DNA of 64,000 bases from Microbaculum sp051390635 (GCF_051390635.1 NZ_JBPODT010000001.1:620001-684000), one strand, 5' to 3'; shown: positions 44,425 to 55,855, counted from the stretch's first letter. The notes: generated by a model from the sequence alone, not told the origin. Numbers and translations are program-made.

Positions 44425-45249
44425 AATAATTCGTTTTACCTCCTGATTGATAGACAAGAATCTCCCCCGCGGAGAGCGATAACACTCCGCGCCGAGACAG
44501 AAATCTTTGGTTGGACGCACCTCATATAGGCCGATCGTGACACGATTGCAAATCACGACAGGAATTGTCCGGATTTCGACATCCGCGGCCGCGCGCAAGG
44601 TGCGGGATTCCGGCTTTGTGGGCGCGAAAAACGCCAGCGGCGTCCGGACCGGGGAAATCCGGGACGCCGCTGCGAGATCCGGTTCGGCGCCGCGTAGGAG
44701 GAAGGGCGGCAACGAACCCGTCGGCGTCAGCGGAAGCGTTTGGCGAGACGAGAACGCGGGGGACAGCGGGGTGTCAGTCGACACCGCCGGTTCCGACCGG
44801 GATTGGATCCCAGCGACGGACAACGAGGTTGGGGGCCCTCGTCGCCCTACGGAAACCGGCGGCGCCTTCTAAAGTCCCGTCTGCGACGCTAATACCGCGA
44901 CCGACGGGAGTTACTTTCGCTGCCATACGTTTCAGCTGCACGGCCGGCAGCAAAAAAAAGTGTTTCGAATGTTTCAGATCGTCACAAGGCGAAAAAAACG
45001 GAATGCAGCGTTCCCCTCAGGGGAACTATGGCCGACCCAAGATCGCGGCTTGATGACCGATGGTTCCGGCACGAACGCAAAATCGGCCCAAAATACAGCG
45101 AATCCAGCGTGATTTCCGGCTTATCCGGATCAACACCCCCTTGCCCCGAGGGAAGAGGTCTCGCTGGTTTTTGGTAATACGAGAACAATTCGGAGCCGCC
45201 TTCGCGCCCTCACGCCCCCCGCATGCGCGGATCCGGAATGGCCCGACGG
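44425..45249. other. Long intergenic region without a supported gene
   Basis: 825 bp between two minus-strand genes. Frames here lack family or coding signals and often antisense-shadow each other. It holds two clean hairpins: AGCGGCGTCC (44636-44645) with GGACGCCGCT (44662-44671), and GTTCCCC-tca-GGGGAAC (45010-45026). It is AT-richer around 44400-44480 and 44930-45000. It may hold a small RNA or a decayed gene. Confidence 0.5.
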
Positions 45250-45732
45250 CTATTCGGCCGCCTGCTGCTGGTCGGTATAGCCGTCCAGGGCACCGTCGAT
45301 AACGTAACGAAGCAAGGCCACCACCTGCTCCGGCGTCTCGGCGACGGCTGACGCCGCCGCGTCGATCTCCTTCAGCGCGTGCTGGTGCTCGGGCGGGTGC
45401 ACGATGATCAGCGGCTTGCCCAGCGCCGCGGCGTAGCCCGCGTCGAAGGCCGCGTTCCACTGCTTGTACTTGTCGCCGAACCGCACGACGACGACATCGG
45501 CGCCGCCGATCAGGGTTCGGGTGCGGATCGCGTTGAGCCGCGCGCCCTTCTGGTCGTGCCAGAACTTGTCGGGCTCGCTTCCCAGGATCGCCACGCCGCA
45601 ATCGTCGGACGCCTCGTGATCGGTCACCGGCGCGGTGAAGGCGACGTCGAGGCCGGCGGCCTGCGCCCCCTCGACGATGCGCTCGCGCCAATCGGTATGG
45701 ATCTCGCCGGAAAGATATACGCGCCAGGTCAT
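45250..45732 (-). CDS. ytoQ: YtoQ family protein
   Basis: 160 residues from ATG 45732, preceded by AAAGGAGG. The YtoQ pattern 'WRVYLSGEIHTDWRERI' and 'DVVVVRFGDKYKQWNAAFDAGYAAALGKPLIIVHPPEHQHALKEID' (nucleoside 2-deoxyribosyltransferase-like fold) is clear. Biochemical function of the family is not settled. Confidence 0.87.
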   Translation of the reverse strand: MTWRVYLSGEIHTDWRERIVEGAQAAGLDVAFTAPVTDHEASDDCGVAILGSEPDKFWHDQKGARLNAIRTRTLIGGADVVVVRFGDKYKQWNAAFDAGYAAALGKPLIIVHPPEHQHALKEIDAAASAVAETPEQVVALLRYVIDGALDGYTDQQQAAE

Positions 45733-45877
45733 GGAAAGCCTCCTTTGATAGACGTCAGGGGGTAGCACGGGCGCGGGACCGGCGACAAACCGCGCCGACG
45801 TCAAAGGTGCCGTTCGCTTTCGTGGTGCCTGTGGGTGGGGCAGTCGTTCCAGCCTTTTTCAGGTCCGGCCAGCCCCT

Positions 45878-46486
45878 TCAGGCCCTGTCCAGCCCCTTCA
45901 GAAACGTGCTGATCAGCATGTCGACCTGCCGCCAGATCTCCGTCTCCCCGTCCAAGCGGCCGCGCCGCGCGTAGCCGGCGGTGACGATGCCGTGCACGCT
46001 CGCCCAAAGGGCGTGCGCGGCGACGTTGCGCCGTTCATCGTCGCCGCCGAGCGGCGTGGCGCGCAGCACATCGCCGATGATCCCGAACAGGAGATCGAAG
46101 CGGTCCGCGTACCAATCCGGCTGGTCGGAAAGCGGAATGCGGGCGTTCAGGGCAAGCAGCGCCTGCCAGTGGCGGGTGTTGGCTCGGACGAAGTCGAAAT
46201 AGGTGCGGGCCAGGCCGATCAGAAGCGCGCGCACATCGGTAACCCCGGCTTGCCGCATCTCGGCCATAACCGTCTCGCTGGCCGCGCCGAGCGCGTCGAG
46301 CAGCTTCAGATTGACCGCCCTCTGAAGATCGTCGAGGTCGCCGAAGATATTGTAGATCGTACCGACCGAGACCCCGACTTCCTTGGCGACGGCGCGGGCC
46401 TTGAGCCCCTCGCCGCCTTCCGCCGCCATCAGCTGGCCGGCGACCTCAAGGGCGCGCTCGCGCACCTCAGTCTTGTTCAGTGTCAT
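45878..46486 (-). CDS. TetR-family transcriptional regulator
   Basis: 202 residues. N-terminal HTH 'GLKARAVAKEVGVSVGTIYNIFGDLDDL' and a C-terminal ligand domain ('WHG'-type region 'RHWQALLALNARIPL'). Divergent from the pspA-like gene across 223 bp that contain three TTGAAC...GTTCAA palindromes, the likely operators. Predicted to repress the pspA-yiaA unit and possibly itself. Confidence 0.88.
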   Translation of the reverse strand: MTLNKTEVRERALEVAGQLMAAEGGEGLKARAVAKEVGVSVGTIYNIFGDLDDLQRAVNLKLLDALGAASETVMAEMRQAGVTDVRALLIGLARTYFDFVRANTRHWQALLALNARIPLSDQPDWYADRFDLLFGIIGDVLRATPLGGDDERRNVAAHALWASVHGIVTAGYARRGRLDGETEIWRQVDMLISTFLKGLDRA

Positions 46487-46612
46487 GTTCTGCCTCCCGG
46501 CTCCGCCTCCGGATGCCGCCGCTCAAAACGACGCCCGCCGGGGGCGCGAAGAGCCCGGAGCGGTCCGCCGCGATTCGGTTCCGTAACCGTTCATTAATCA
46601 TAACCACCAGTC

Positions 46613-46629
46613 TTTGAACATAGTTCAAA
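46613..46629. promoter_or_regulatory. Palindrome 1 (TetR operator candidate)
   Basis: TTTGAACATAGTTCAAA, a 17-bp palindrome with one odd central base. Nearest of three sites to the tetR gene. Confidence 0.65.
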
Positions 46630-46636
46630 ACAGTTC

Positions 46637-46651
46637 TTGAACGACATTCAA
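46637..46651. promoter_or_regulatory. Palindrome 2, overlaps a likely -35 element
   Basis: TTGAACGACATTCAA, imperfect copy of palindrome 1. TTGAAC (46637-46642) and TATGGT (46659-46664), spaced 16 bp, form a plausible sigma-70-type promoter for the pspA-like gene, so a bound repressor would block the polymerase. Confidence 0.6.
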
Positions 46652-46671
46652 AATAGGATATGGTGCATTTG

Positions 46672-46684
46672 TGAACATTGTTCA
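46672..46684. promoter_or_regulatory. Palindrome 3 (TetR operator candidate)
   Basis: TGAACATTGTTCA, third copy, ending 25 bp before the pspA-like start and just upstream of its ribosome site. Confidence 0.65.
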
Positions 46685-46709
46685 AATCTATGAGCCAAGG
46701 GAGGCAATC

Positions 46710-47426
46710 ATGTTGAACCTGTTCAAGACGCTGATGTCCGGCGCCGGTGCCCGGGCCGAGGCGAAACTGAAAGACCACTACGCGGTCGATCTAATCGGCC
46801 AGAAAATCCGCGAGGCGGAGGCCTCGCTCTCGGCCGCCAAGGAGACCCTCGCATCGATCATCCTGCGCGAGCGGGCGCAAAAACGGTCGGTTGAAACCTT
46901 GAACGGCCAGATACGGGATCTGGAGGAACGCACGCGCCAGGCCCTGGACGCCGGCGACAAGAAGCACGCCCATGACGGCGCCGCGGCCATCGCCGAGCTT
47001 GAGAACGAGCGCGAGGTGCGTGTCGTCACACACAGGAGCCTTGAAGAGAAGATCAAGCGGATGCGCCTTTCCATCGAAAAGGCTCACCGCCGCGTCGTCG
47101 ACCTCAAGCAGGGACAGATCACCGCACAGGCGATCGATGCCGAAAGGAAGGCGCAGCGCAAGCTGAACCGGTCGATCGGCAACACGACTCCGATCCGTGA
47201 GGCAGAGGACCTGATCGAGCAGGTCATCGCCCGCGACGACCCGTTCGAGGAGAGCGGCATTCTCGACGAGATCGAGGCGGAGCTCAGCCACGACGGGGTC
47301 AAGGACCGCATGGCCGCCGCCGGCTTCGGTCCGCAGGACAAGGTCCGGGCCGACGACGTCCTCGCCCGTCTCAAGGGCAAGGCCGGGAAGGCCCCTGAAG
47401 CAAAGGCCGGCGAGACGGCCGCCTGA
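46710..47426 (+). CDS. PspA/IM30-like coiled-coil protein
   Basis: 238 residues from ATG 46710 with AAGGGAGG at 46697-46704. N-terminal amphipathic start MLNLFKTLMSG, then a long charged helical region (about 20-160), and a C-terminal Ala/Lys-rich tail. The pattern fits the ESCRT-III-like PspA/Vipp1 family, although it is a diverged member, about 15 residues longer than E. coli PspA. Such proteins bind and stabilise stressed inner membrane. It is followed 42 bp later by a YiaA/B protein gene, and is preceded by TetR operators rather than a PspF/sigma-54 promoter. Confidence 0.75.
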   Translation: MLNLFKTLMSGAGARAEAKLKDHYAVDLIGQKIREAEASLSAAKETLASIILRERAQKRSVETLNGQIRDLEERTRQALDAGDKKHAHDGAAAIAELENEREVRVVTHRSLEEKIKRMRLSIEKAHRRVVDLKQGQITAQAIDAERKAQRKLNRSIGNTTPIREAEDLIEQVIARDDPFEESGILDEIEAELSHDGVKDRMAAAGFGPQDKVRADDVLARLKGKAGKAPEAKAGETAA

Positions 47427-47468
47427 TCACAACCAGATCCATCGAACCAAGACACGAGGACTGAAACG

Positions 47469-47729
47469 ATGAACCGCAATCAGATCTATATCACCTTCAA
47501 CGGCGCCGCCGTGGTCGTTGCCTACTTCATGCTGGCCCTGTCGGTCTGGCTCGCCCCGGTCGACCTGTCCACCAAGGGCTACTGGGGCATGGGCGTCCTG
47601 CTCCTGACCGCCGCCCTCGTCAACTTCGTCAAGCTGCGCATCGACGAGGTCGTCAGCGATGACGTCGCCACCAAGCTGGAGAAGGCGCGCAACGAGAAGC
47701 TGATCAGCGAGTACGTCGCAAAGGCGTAG
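47469..47729 (+). CDS. YiaA/YiaB two-helix membrane protein, copy 1
   Basis: 86 residues. Two hydrophobic segments (about 11-30 and 40-55) with the YiaAB pattern 'LALSVWLAPVDLSTKGYWGMG'. The C-terminal part is a charged cytoplasmic helix. Probable operon with the pspA-like gene. A strong terminator follows. Confidence 0.88.
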   Translation: MNRNQIYITFNGAAVVVAYFMLALSVWLAPVDLSTKGYWGMGVLLLTAALVNFVKLRIDEVVSDDVATKLEKARNEKLISEYVAKA

Positions 47730-47770
47730 GCCCCCGCTTCGCCGGCACTCCCCGCGCGGGCGAAGTAGAA

Positions 47771-47808
47771 GGCTCCCCGCGCCCCATCATCGCGCGGGGA
47801 GCCGTTTT
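47771..47808 (+). terminator. Rho-independent terminator after yiaA copy 1
   Basis: GGCTCCCCGCG (47771-47781) pairs with CGCGGGGAGCC (47793-47803) and is followed by GTTTTCC. Confidence 0.8.
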
Positions 47809-47927
47809 CCACTCCCCCGTCGTCCCGCCCCCGGTAGGACGTCATTAACCAGATTGCACGCAAAAGCTGCAATTCCCGTAATTAGTAACAAATTCTTGCT
47901 ACACGTATAGCGATCATCCACGACACG

Positions 47928-47942
47928 CATATGCTGCATATG
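47928..47942. promoter_or_regulatory. Palindrome in the leader of yiaA copy 2
   Basis: CATATGCTGCATATG, a perfect palindrome apart from the central base, 14 bp upstream of the start codon of the second copy. May be an operator or a leader hairpin. Confidence 0.35.
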
Positions 47943-47955
47943 AGGAAAGCACCCG

Positions 47956-48219
47956 ATGTCCAAGAACCATGCTTACATCGTGTTCAATGGCGCAGCGGTC
48001 GTCGTTGCCTACTTGATGCTCGCCTTGTCGGTCTGGCTCGCCCCGGTCGACCTGTCCACCAAGGGCTACTGGGGAATGGGCGTTTTGCTCCTGACCGCCG
48101 CCCTGGTGAACTTCGTGAAGTTCCGCACGGACGACATGGTCGCCGAGCAGCTCGCCTCCAAGATCGAGAAGGCGCGCAACGAGAAGCTGATCAACGAGTA
48201 CGTCGGCAAGGAGGCCTGA
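47956..48219 (+). CDS. YiaA/YiaB two-helix membrane protein, copy 2
   Basis: 87 residues, over 80 % identical in sequence reading to copy 1, including long identical DNA stretches, so a recent tandem duplication. It has its own leader: copy 1's terminator lies between them and an AT-rich 150-bp region precedes it. The C-terminus (KEA) differs. Site GAGGAAAG upstream of the ATG. A terminator follows. Confidence 0.88.
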   Translation: MSKNHAYIVFNGAAVVVAYLMLALSVWLAPVDLSTKGYWGMGVLLLTAALVNFVKFRTDDMVAEQLASKIEKARNEKLINEYVGKEA

Positions 48220-48250
48220 CCGTCGCCCTACCCCAGCGATGACGAAACAG

Positions 48251-48282
48251 AAAGCCCTCCGCTCCTGAACGGGGGGCTTTTT
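48251..48282 (+). terminator. Rho-independent terminator after yiaA copy 2
   Basis: Stem AAAGCCCtCCG with CGGgGGGCTTT and a T5 run (CTTTTT) at 48278-48282. Confidence 0.8.
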
Positions 48283-48321
48283 GCTATCGTGTCGGCAAGC
48301 ACAACGCGGAGGCCGACCGAC

Positions 48322-48924
48322 ATGACCGGCAAGACCGACCACACCTGCTGCGGCCCGACCCGCCGGCAGCTCGCTCGCATCGTCACCGGGGCGGCGGGAA
48401 CCGCCGCGACTCTGGCTCCTGCCCTGCTGGCCCCGGTCCTGCTGAAGCCGCGATCCGCCAGCGCCGGGGCCGTCGAGCAGCCGGCCCGGCCGGAGGACGA
48501 AACCTTCATGCGACAGGCGGTCGACCTGGCCGCGAGCAACAAGAAGCGGTTTGCCGCCGTGATCGCAAAGGACGGCACGGTGATCGCGCGCGGCTTCAAT
48601 CCCGGTCGCAGCGCCGGCGTCCCGCGCGACCCGACGGCGCACGGCGAGATGGTCGCAATCCGCACCTGCATCGCCGAGCACGGCGCCGAGGCGATGCGCG
48701 GCGCGACGCTCTATACGACGGGCGAGCCCTGCCCGATGTGCATGGGCGCGATCGTCTGGTGCGGCTTCGGCCGCGTCGCCTACGGCGTCTCTATCGACTG
48801 GCTGTCGACCAGGATGCACCAGATCATGGTCCCCTCCGCCGAGATCGCCGCGCAGGCGCCGTTCCGCACGATCGAGATCACCGGCGGCGTTCTGCTCGAC
48901 GAGACGAAGGCGCTGTTCGGGTAG
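48322..48924 (+). CDS. Tat-exported nucleoside/cytidine deaminase-family protein
   Basis: 200 residues from the ATG at 48322 (GGAGG upstream). N-terminus has a twin-arginine signal 'TRRQLARIVTGAAGTAATLA' (R14-R15) and a hydrophobic stretch to about residue 48, preceded by two Cys. The catalytic domain holds the CDA zinc motif: 'AHGEM' and 'PCPMC'. Deaminases of this type act on guanine, cytosine or adenosine in the cytoplasm; an exported form is unusual. The downstream neighbour rpoD is convergent. Confidence 0.85.
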   Translation: MTGKTDHTCCGPTRRQLARIVTGAAGTAATLAPALLAPVLLKPRSASAGAVEQPARPEDETFMRQAVDLAASNKKRFAAVIAKDGTVIARGFNPGRSAGVPRDPTAHGEMVAIRTCIAEHGAEAMRGATLYTTGEPCPMCMGAIVWCGFGRVAYGVSIDWLSTRMHQIMVPSAEIAAQAPFRTIEITGGVLLDETKALFG

Positions 48925-48935
48925 GGAAACGACAA

Positions 48936-48965
48936 ACGGCGGGCACTTGGCCCGCCGTCTTCTAA
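48936..48965. terminator. Bidirectional terminator between deaminase and rpoD
   Basis: ACGGCGGGC (48936-48944), loop ACTTG, GCCCGCCGT (48950-48958), followed by CTTCTAA on the plus strand; lies between two convergent genes. Confidence 0.65.
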
Positions 48966-48986
48966 GTCCGGTCCTGGAAGCCCGCC

Positions 48987-51011
<2,025 letters not shown>

Positions 51012-51201
51012 GTAGTTGTCTCCCGACAAAGGGTCCCGGATGACAAAGGGGACCGGACGATTGCCTTGTCGGCCAGGGGCCGTAAAATCGCGGCCTTGCT
51101 GCGCCTAGTCGATCATCCGTGCTACTGCGTGCCCCTTAATCCGTGATTAAAGTTAACCCGATTTCGTTCCTGGTTCGCTCCGGCCCGCTCAATTCGCGGG
51201 T

Positions 51202-53184
51202 TCAGAAAGCCCGCATCGGACGGCCTGACGCCTGACCGAATCCGTCCATCAGCGCCTCGGTACCCTCGGCGTTGGCAAGCTGTGCTTGAATGTCGTACAG
51301 CCGTGCCAGATTCTCGTCGCTCGGCTCTGCCTGGAGCGCTATCTCGGCTGCCTTGAGTTCTCTATGTAACGTGACGAGCTTGTGATGCAAGGCCGCCGTA
51401 TGGTCCCAAGCGCGTTCCGCGTCAACTGTCGCGGCATCCGGCGCGACCCACCATTCGGCCCGCCCGGCCCCCGTCCAGAGCAATTCCAGCCGTTCCACCA
51501 GCTCTCCATGGCCCTTCGCCACGAGCCTCTCGCGGGTATCCGCCGGATCGGTGTCGTGGTGCGCCGCGATATCGAGCAGCGCCCCGCGCAGCCGATCCAG
51601 ATCGCGGTGCGACAGCTCCATGTGCGCGACCGCTTCGGCCCGTTCCCGCAGCAGTTCCGGGTGGTTGAGCAGCGTCAGCAGCAGGATCGCCTCGCGGCGG
51701 GGCAGCGTCTGCCGCGCAGCCAGACGCCGCACCAGATCGGAGCTGGCCCGGCCGCCCGCCACTTGTCCCGAAAAGCCTCCCGATGCGCCCGCCGCCGCCC
51801 GGTCGGCACCGCGTTGCCAGGGCGCGCGCCCTCCGGACCGCCGGTCGTTGCCTTGGTGTCCGCCACCCGCCCGGCCCCCCGCCCGGCCACCCGCCCAACC
51901 ACTGCGGTCGGTGCGGCGGCCGAAGAACTCGGCCAGCCGGTCGCGGAACAATTCGCCGTAGTGCCGGCGAACGCGGACATCGGGAATGCGGCCGACGGTC
52001 TCGGCAAGCCGCTTCTCAAACGCCGCGCGCCGCTCAGGCGTGTCGAGCGGCATCGCCTCGATTTCGCGCGTCCACAGCATGTCGGCCAGCGGACGGGCCT
52101 TGTCGATCACCTCCCCCAGCGCGGCGGCACCTTCCTCGCGCACCAGGTCGTCGGGATCGCTGCCGTCGGGCAGCAGCGCGAACCGCAGGCTCTTGCCCGC
52201 CTGCAGATGCGGCATCGCCAGATCGGCGGCGCGGAACGCGGCGCGCAGGCCCGCCGCGTCACCGTCGAAACACAGGATCGGCTCGTCGGCGACGCGCCAG
52301 AGGAGCGCGAGCTGGTCCTCGGTGAGCGCGGTGCCGAGCGGGGCGACCGAATTGCTGAAACCGGCCCTGGTCAGCGCCACCACGTCCATGTAGCCCTCGG
52401 CGACGATCACCGAGGCCTTTTCCTGGGCGGACCGGCGGGCGGCCGCCATGTTGAACAGCACCCTGCCCTTGTGGAACAGCTCGGTTTCCGGGGAATTCAG
52501 GTATTTCGGCTGATGATCGGACCGCAGCGCCCGGCCGCCGAAGGCGATGACCCGATCCCGCAGGTCGGTGATCGGGAAGATCACGCGGTCGCGGAACCGG
52601 TCGAACGGCACGGCGATGTCGCTGCCGGTGATCAGCAGCCCCGCCCTGGCCATCGCCTCGTTGGCGATGCCGAGCTTGCCCAGGTGTTCCTTCAGCGCAT
52701 AGCGCCCGCCCGACGCATAGCCGATGCGGAACCGCTTGCACGTCTGTTCGTCGAGGCCGCGATTGACCAGGTAGTCCCGCGCCTCCCGGCCTTCCGGCTG
52801 CCTGAGGCTCGCCTCGAAGAACGCGGCCGCCGCCTCCATCACCTCGGCTAGGCCGGCACGCTCCTTTTCCCGCTGCTCGGCGTGCCGGTCGGGCTTGGGC
52901 ATCGGCACGCCCGCCTCGCCGGCCAGCCGTTCGACGGCCTCGGGGAAGCTCACCCCCTCGGTTTCCATGAGGAAACGGAAGATGTCGCCATGCTTCCCCG
53001 ACGAAAAGCAGTGATAGAAGCCCTTCTGGTCGTTGACCGTGAACGACGGCGTCTTCTCGGCGTTGAAGGGGGACAGGCCGATGAACTCGCGTCCCTGCCG
53101 ACGCAGCTTCACCTTCCGGCCGACCACGTCGGAAACCGGCAGTCGGGCACGGATCTCGTCGAGCAACGAGGGCGGAAACTTCAT
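51202..53184 (-). CDS. dnaG: DNA primase DnaG
   Basis: 660 residues from ATG 53184 (MKFPPSLLDEIRARLP). Contains the CHC2-type N-terminal domain, the TOPRIM core ('VAEGYMDVVAL', 'ILCFDGDAAGL') and a C-terminal helicase-binding domain. In the N-terminal domain the usual ligands C-x2-H-x17-C-x2-C read S38-x2-N41-x17-C59-x2-S62, so three of the four zinc ligands are lost. Residues ~440-500 are Gly/Arg/Ala-rich linker ('GGRAGGRAGGG'). Synthesises RNA primers for replication; upstream of rpoD. Confidence 0.95.
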   Translation of the reverse strand: MKFPPSLLDEIRARLPVSDVVGRKVKLRRQGREFIGLSPFNAEKTPSFTVNDQKGFYHCFSSGKHGDIFRFLMETEGVSFPEAVERLAGEAGVPMPKPDRHAEQREKERAGLAEVMEAAAAFFEASLRQPEGREARDYLVNRGLDEQTCKRFRIGYASGGRYALKEHLGKLGIANEAMARAGLLITGSDIAVPFDRFRDRVIFPITDLRDRVIAFGGRALRSDHQPKYLNSPETELFHKGRVLFNMAAARRSAQEKASVIVAEGYMDVVALTRAGFSNSVAPLGTALTEDQLALLWRVADEPILCFDGDAAGLRAAFRAADLAMPHLQAGKSLRFALLPDGSDPDDLVREEGAAALGEVIDKARPLADMLWTREIEAMPLDTPERRAAFEKRLAETVGRIPDVRVRRHYGELFRDRLAEFFGRRTDRSGWAGGRAGGRAGGGHQGNDRRSGGRAPWQRGADRAAAGASGGFSGQVAGGRASSDLVRRLAARQTLPRREAILLLTLLNHPELLRERAEAVAHMELSHRDLDRLRGALLDIAAHHDTDPADTRERLVAKGHGELVERLELLWTGAGRAEWWVAPDAATVDAERAWDHTAALHHKLVTLHRELKAAEIALQAEPSDENLARLYDIQAQLANAEGTEALMDGFGQASGRPMRAF

Positions 53185-53270
53185 CGGGACCAAAGATCGT
53201 GAGCGGTGGCAGTGAATATAAGCCCGCGAATCGGTTGAAGCGAATCGATTCGCGATTCGGCGGCAGAAAC

Positions 53271-53300
53271 GCAAAAGGTCCCGGCGGTTGCCGGGACCTT
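53271..53300 (-). terminator. Rho-independent terminator after yqeY
   Basis: 11-bp stem AAGGTCCCGGC (53275-53285) with GCCGGGACCTT (53290-53300), loop of 4. On the minus strand it is followed by TTTTGCGTTTC. Separates yqeY from dnaG transcription. Confidence 0.75.
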
Positions 53301-53329
53301 CCGTTTCCGAATCAGTTGCGCCGGCCGGG

Positions 53330-53782
53330 TCAGGCCAGCATTTGCTTGACGACGGTGGAGGCGCGGCCGAAGTCGATCTGGCCGGGGAAACGCTCCTTCA
53401 GCGTCGCCATGCACTTGCCCATGTCACGCAGGCCGTTCGCGCCGATGTCCTTGACCACCGCCTCGCAGGCGCAGCGCACCTCGTCCTCGGAGAGCTGACG
53501 CGGCAGGAAATCGCGGATGATCGTGATTTCCTCGCGCTCCTGCTCGGCAAGCTCGGTGCGCCCGGCCTCGGCATAGACCGTCGCCGATTCCTCACGCTGC
53601 CGAACCATCTTCTGCAGGAGCTCGCGAATCTCGTCGTCGCTGACGCTGTCCTTGCCGCCCGTCCGCGCCGCTATGTCGCGGTCCTTGACGGCCGCATTGA
53701 TCAGGCGGAGCGTCGCCATGCGGCGTTTGTCCTGGCTTTTCATCGCCAGTTTGAGCGCATCGTTGATCTGGTCGCGCAACAT
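53330..53782 (-). CDS. yqeY: GatB/YqeY domain protein
   Basis: 150 residues. YqeY signature 'LRDQINDALKLAMKSQDKRRMATLRLINAAVKDRD' at the N-terminus and 'LPRQLSEDEVRCACEAVVKDIGANGLRDMGKCMA' at the C-terminus. The GatB tail-like domain is thought to contribute to tRNA-dependent amidation or tRNA binding; commonly located near dnaG-rpoD. Confidence 0.92.
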   Translation of the reverse strand: MLRDQINDALKLAMKSQDKRRMATLRLINAAVKDRDIAARTGGKDSVSDDEIRELLQKMVRQREESATVYAEAGRTELAEQEREEITIIRDFLPRQLSEDEVRCACEAVVKDIGANGLRDMGKCMATLKERFPGQIDFGRASTVVKQMLA

Positions 53783-54024
53783 CTGTTGTCCGTCCTTTTG
53801 CCCGACAGATTGCAGAATACCCTAGTGTGCGCCGGTGGCGCAACCGAGAGGAATCCCGCAAGTCATTGATATTTCAGCGATAAATTCTGACCCTCGTTCC
53901 TTGACGAGGATTTGCCTGTGTCCTAGCTTCCGCTTGGATCCCTAATGGCCGACACATCAGCCGCCAAGTCGCCGCTCGAACGGCGGGGCGGCCCGTCTCG
54001 GCGCGGATATGTAAGGAGCTTTCT

Positions 54025-55257
<1,233 letters not shown>

Positions 55258-55330
55258 GGCGGCGGCGCCGCGCCGGACGTCGGCAATCGCGTCCCCCCAC
55301 CCAACTTAGCGGGCAAGCCCCGCAAAAAAA

Positions 55331-55366
55331 TCGCGTCCGGCTCTCTGGGAACCGGACGCTTCAATA
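55331..55366. terminator. Bidirectional terminator between carA and the secreted unknown
   Basis: Stem GCGTCCGG (55333-55340) with CCGGACGC (55352-55359). On the minus strand it is followed by GATTTTTTTGCGG, a strong T7 run, so it mainly ends the secreted-protein gene; on the plus strand only TTCAATA follows. Confidence 0.75.
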
Positions 55367-55387
55367 TTCGATACGGATGTCGGCGTG

Positions 55388-55855
55388 TTACGGCGTGGGA
55401 ACGTCGATGCGCTGCGCCGTCACGTGCGACAGGTGGGTGCGGAACCGGAACAGGCCGACCATGGTCGAACGATCCTCGCTCAACTGCGTCTCGACCTTGA
55501 ACTTCCCGTACTTTCCATTCCCCTTGCCCTTCAACTTCGAGAGGCGGATGGGGTCGCCGTCGTGCCTTACGGCGCAGGTCGCATCCAGCACGAGCTTCCC
55601 GCTCATCTCCGCGCGCAGGGGCCTGCCCTTCCGCGAATAGCAGGTCGCATCGGTGATGAGTCCGGTTTCGTCGAGCGTCAGCTTGCAGTATTCCGCCTGG
55701 CGAAGCTGATACAGCACCAGCCATTCACCGGCCAGTTCGTCTCCGTCGCACGGCGTCAGCACGACGGGCGCGGCGCCCGCGACTGCCGACCAGCCGAGAG
55801 ACAATGCCAGGGCGGCGCCCGCCGCGGACAGTGACTTTCGGGGTGAGAATGTCAT
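55388..55855 (-). CDS. Secreted protein of unknown function
   Basis: 155 residues from ATG 55855. Sec signal peptide (about 1-28, cleavage after 'VAGA'), then a small mostly beta-rich domain with four Cys (about residues 36, 57, 72 and 94), suggesting two periplasmic disulfides. I do not recognise the family. It is followed by a strong terminator and preceded by an AT-rich region with a possible promoter, so it looks like a real monocistronic gene. Confidence 0.65.
   Translation of the reverse strand: MTFSPRKSLSAAGAALALSLGWSAVAGAAPVVLTPCDGDELAGEWLVLYQLRQAEYCKLTLDETGLITDATCYSRKGRPLRAEMSGKLVLDATCAVRHDGDPIRLSKLKGKGNGKYGKFKVETQLSEDRSTMVGLFRFRTHLSHVTAQRIDVPTP

Noticed and set aside
44425..44823. 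N-terminal extension of the methyltransferase-like frame
   Set aside because: The extra 133 residues show no domain pattern, and a strong AGGAGG precedes the internal start region.
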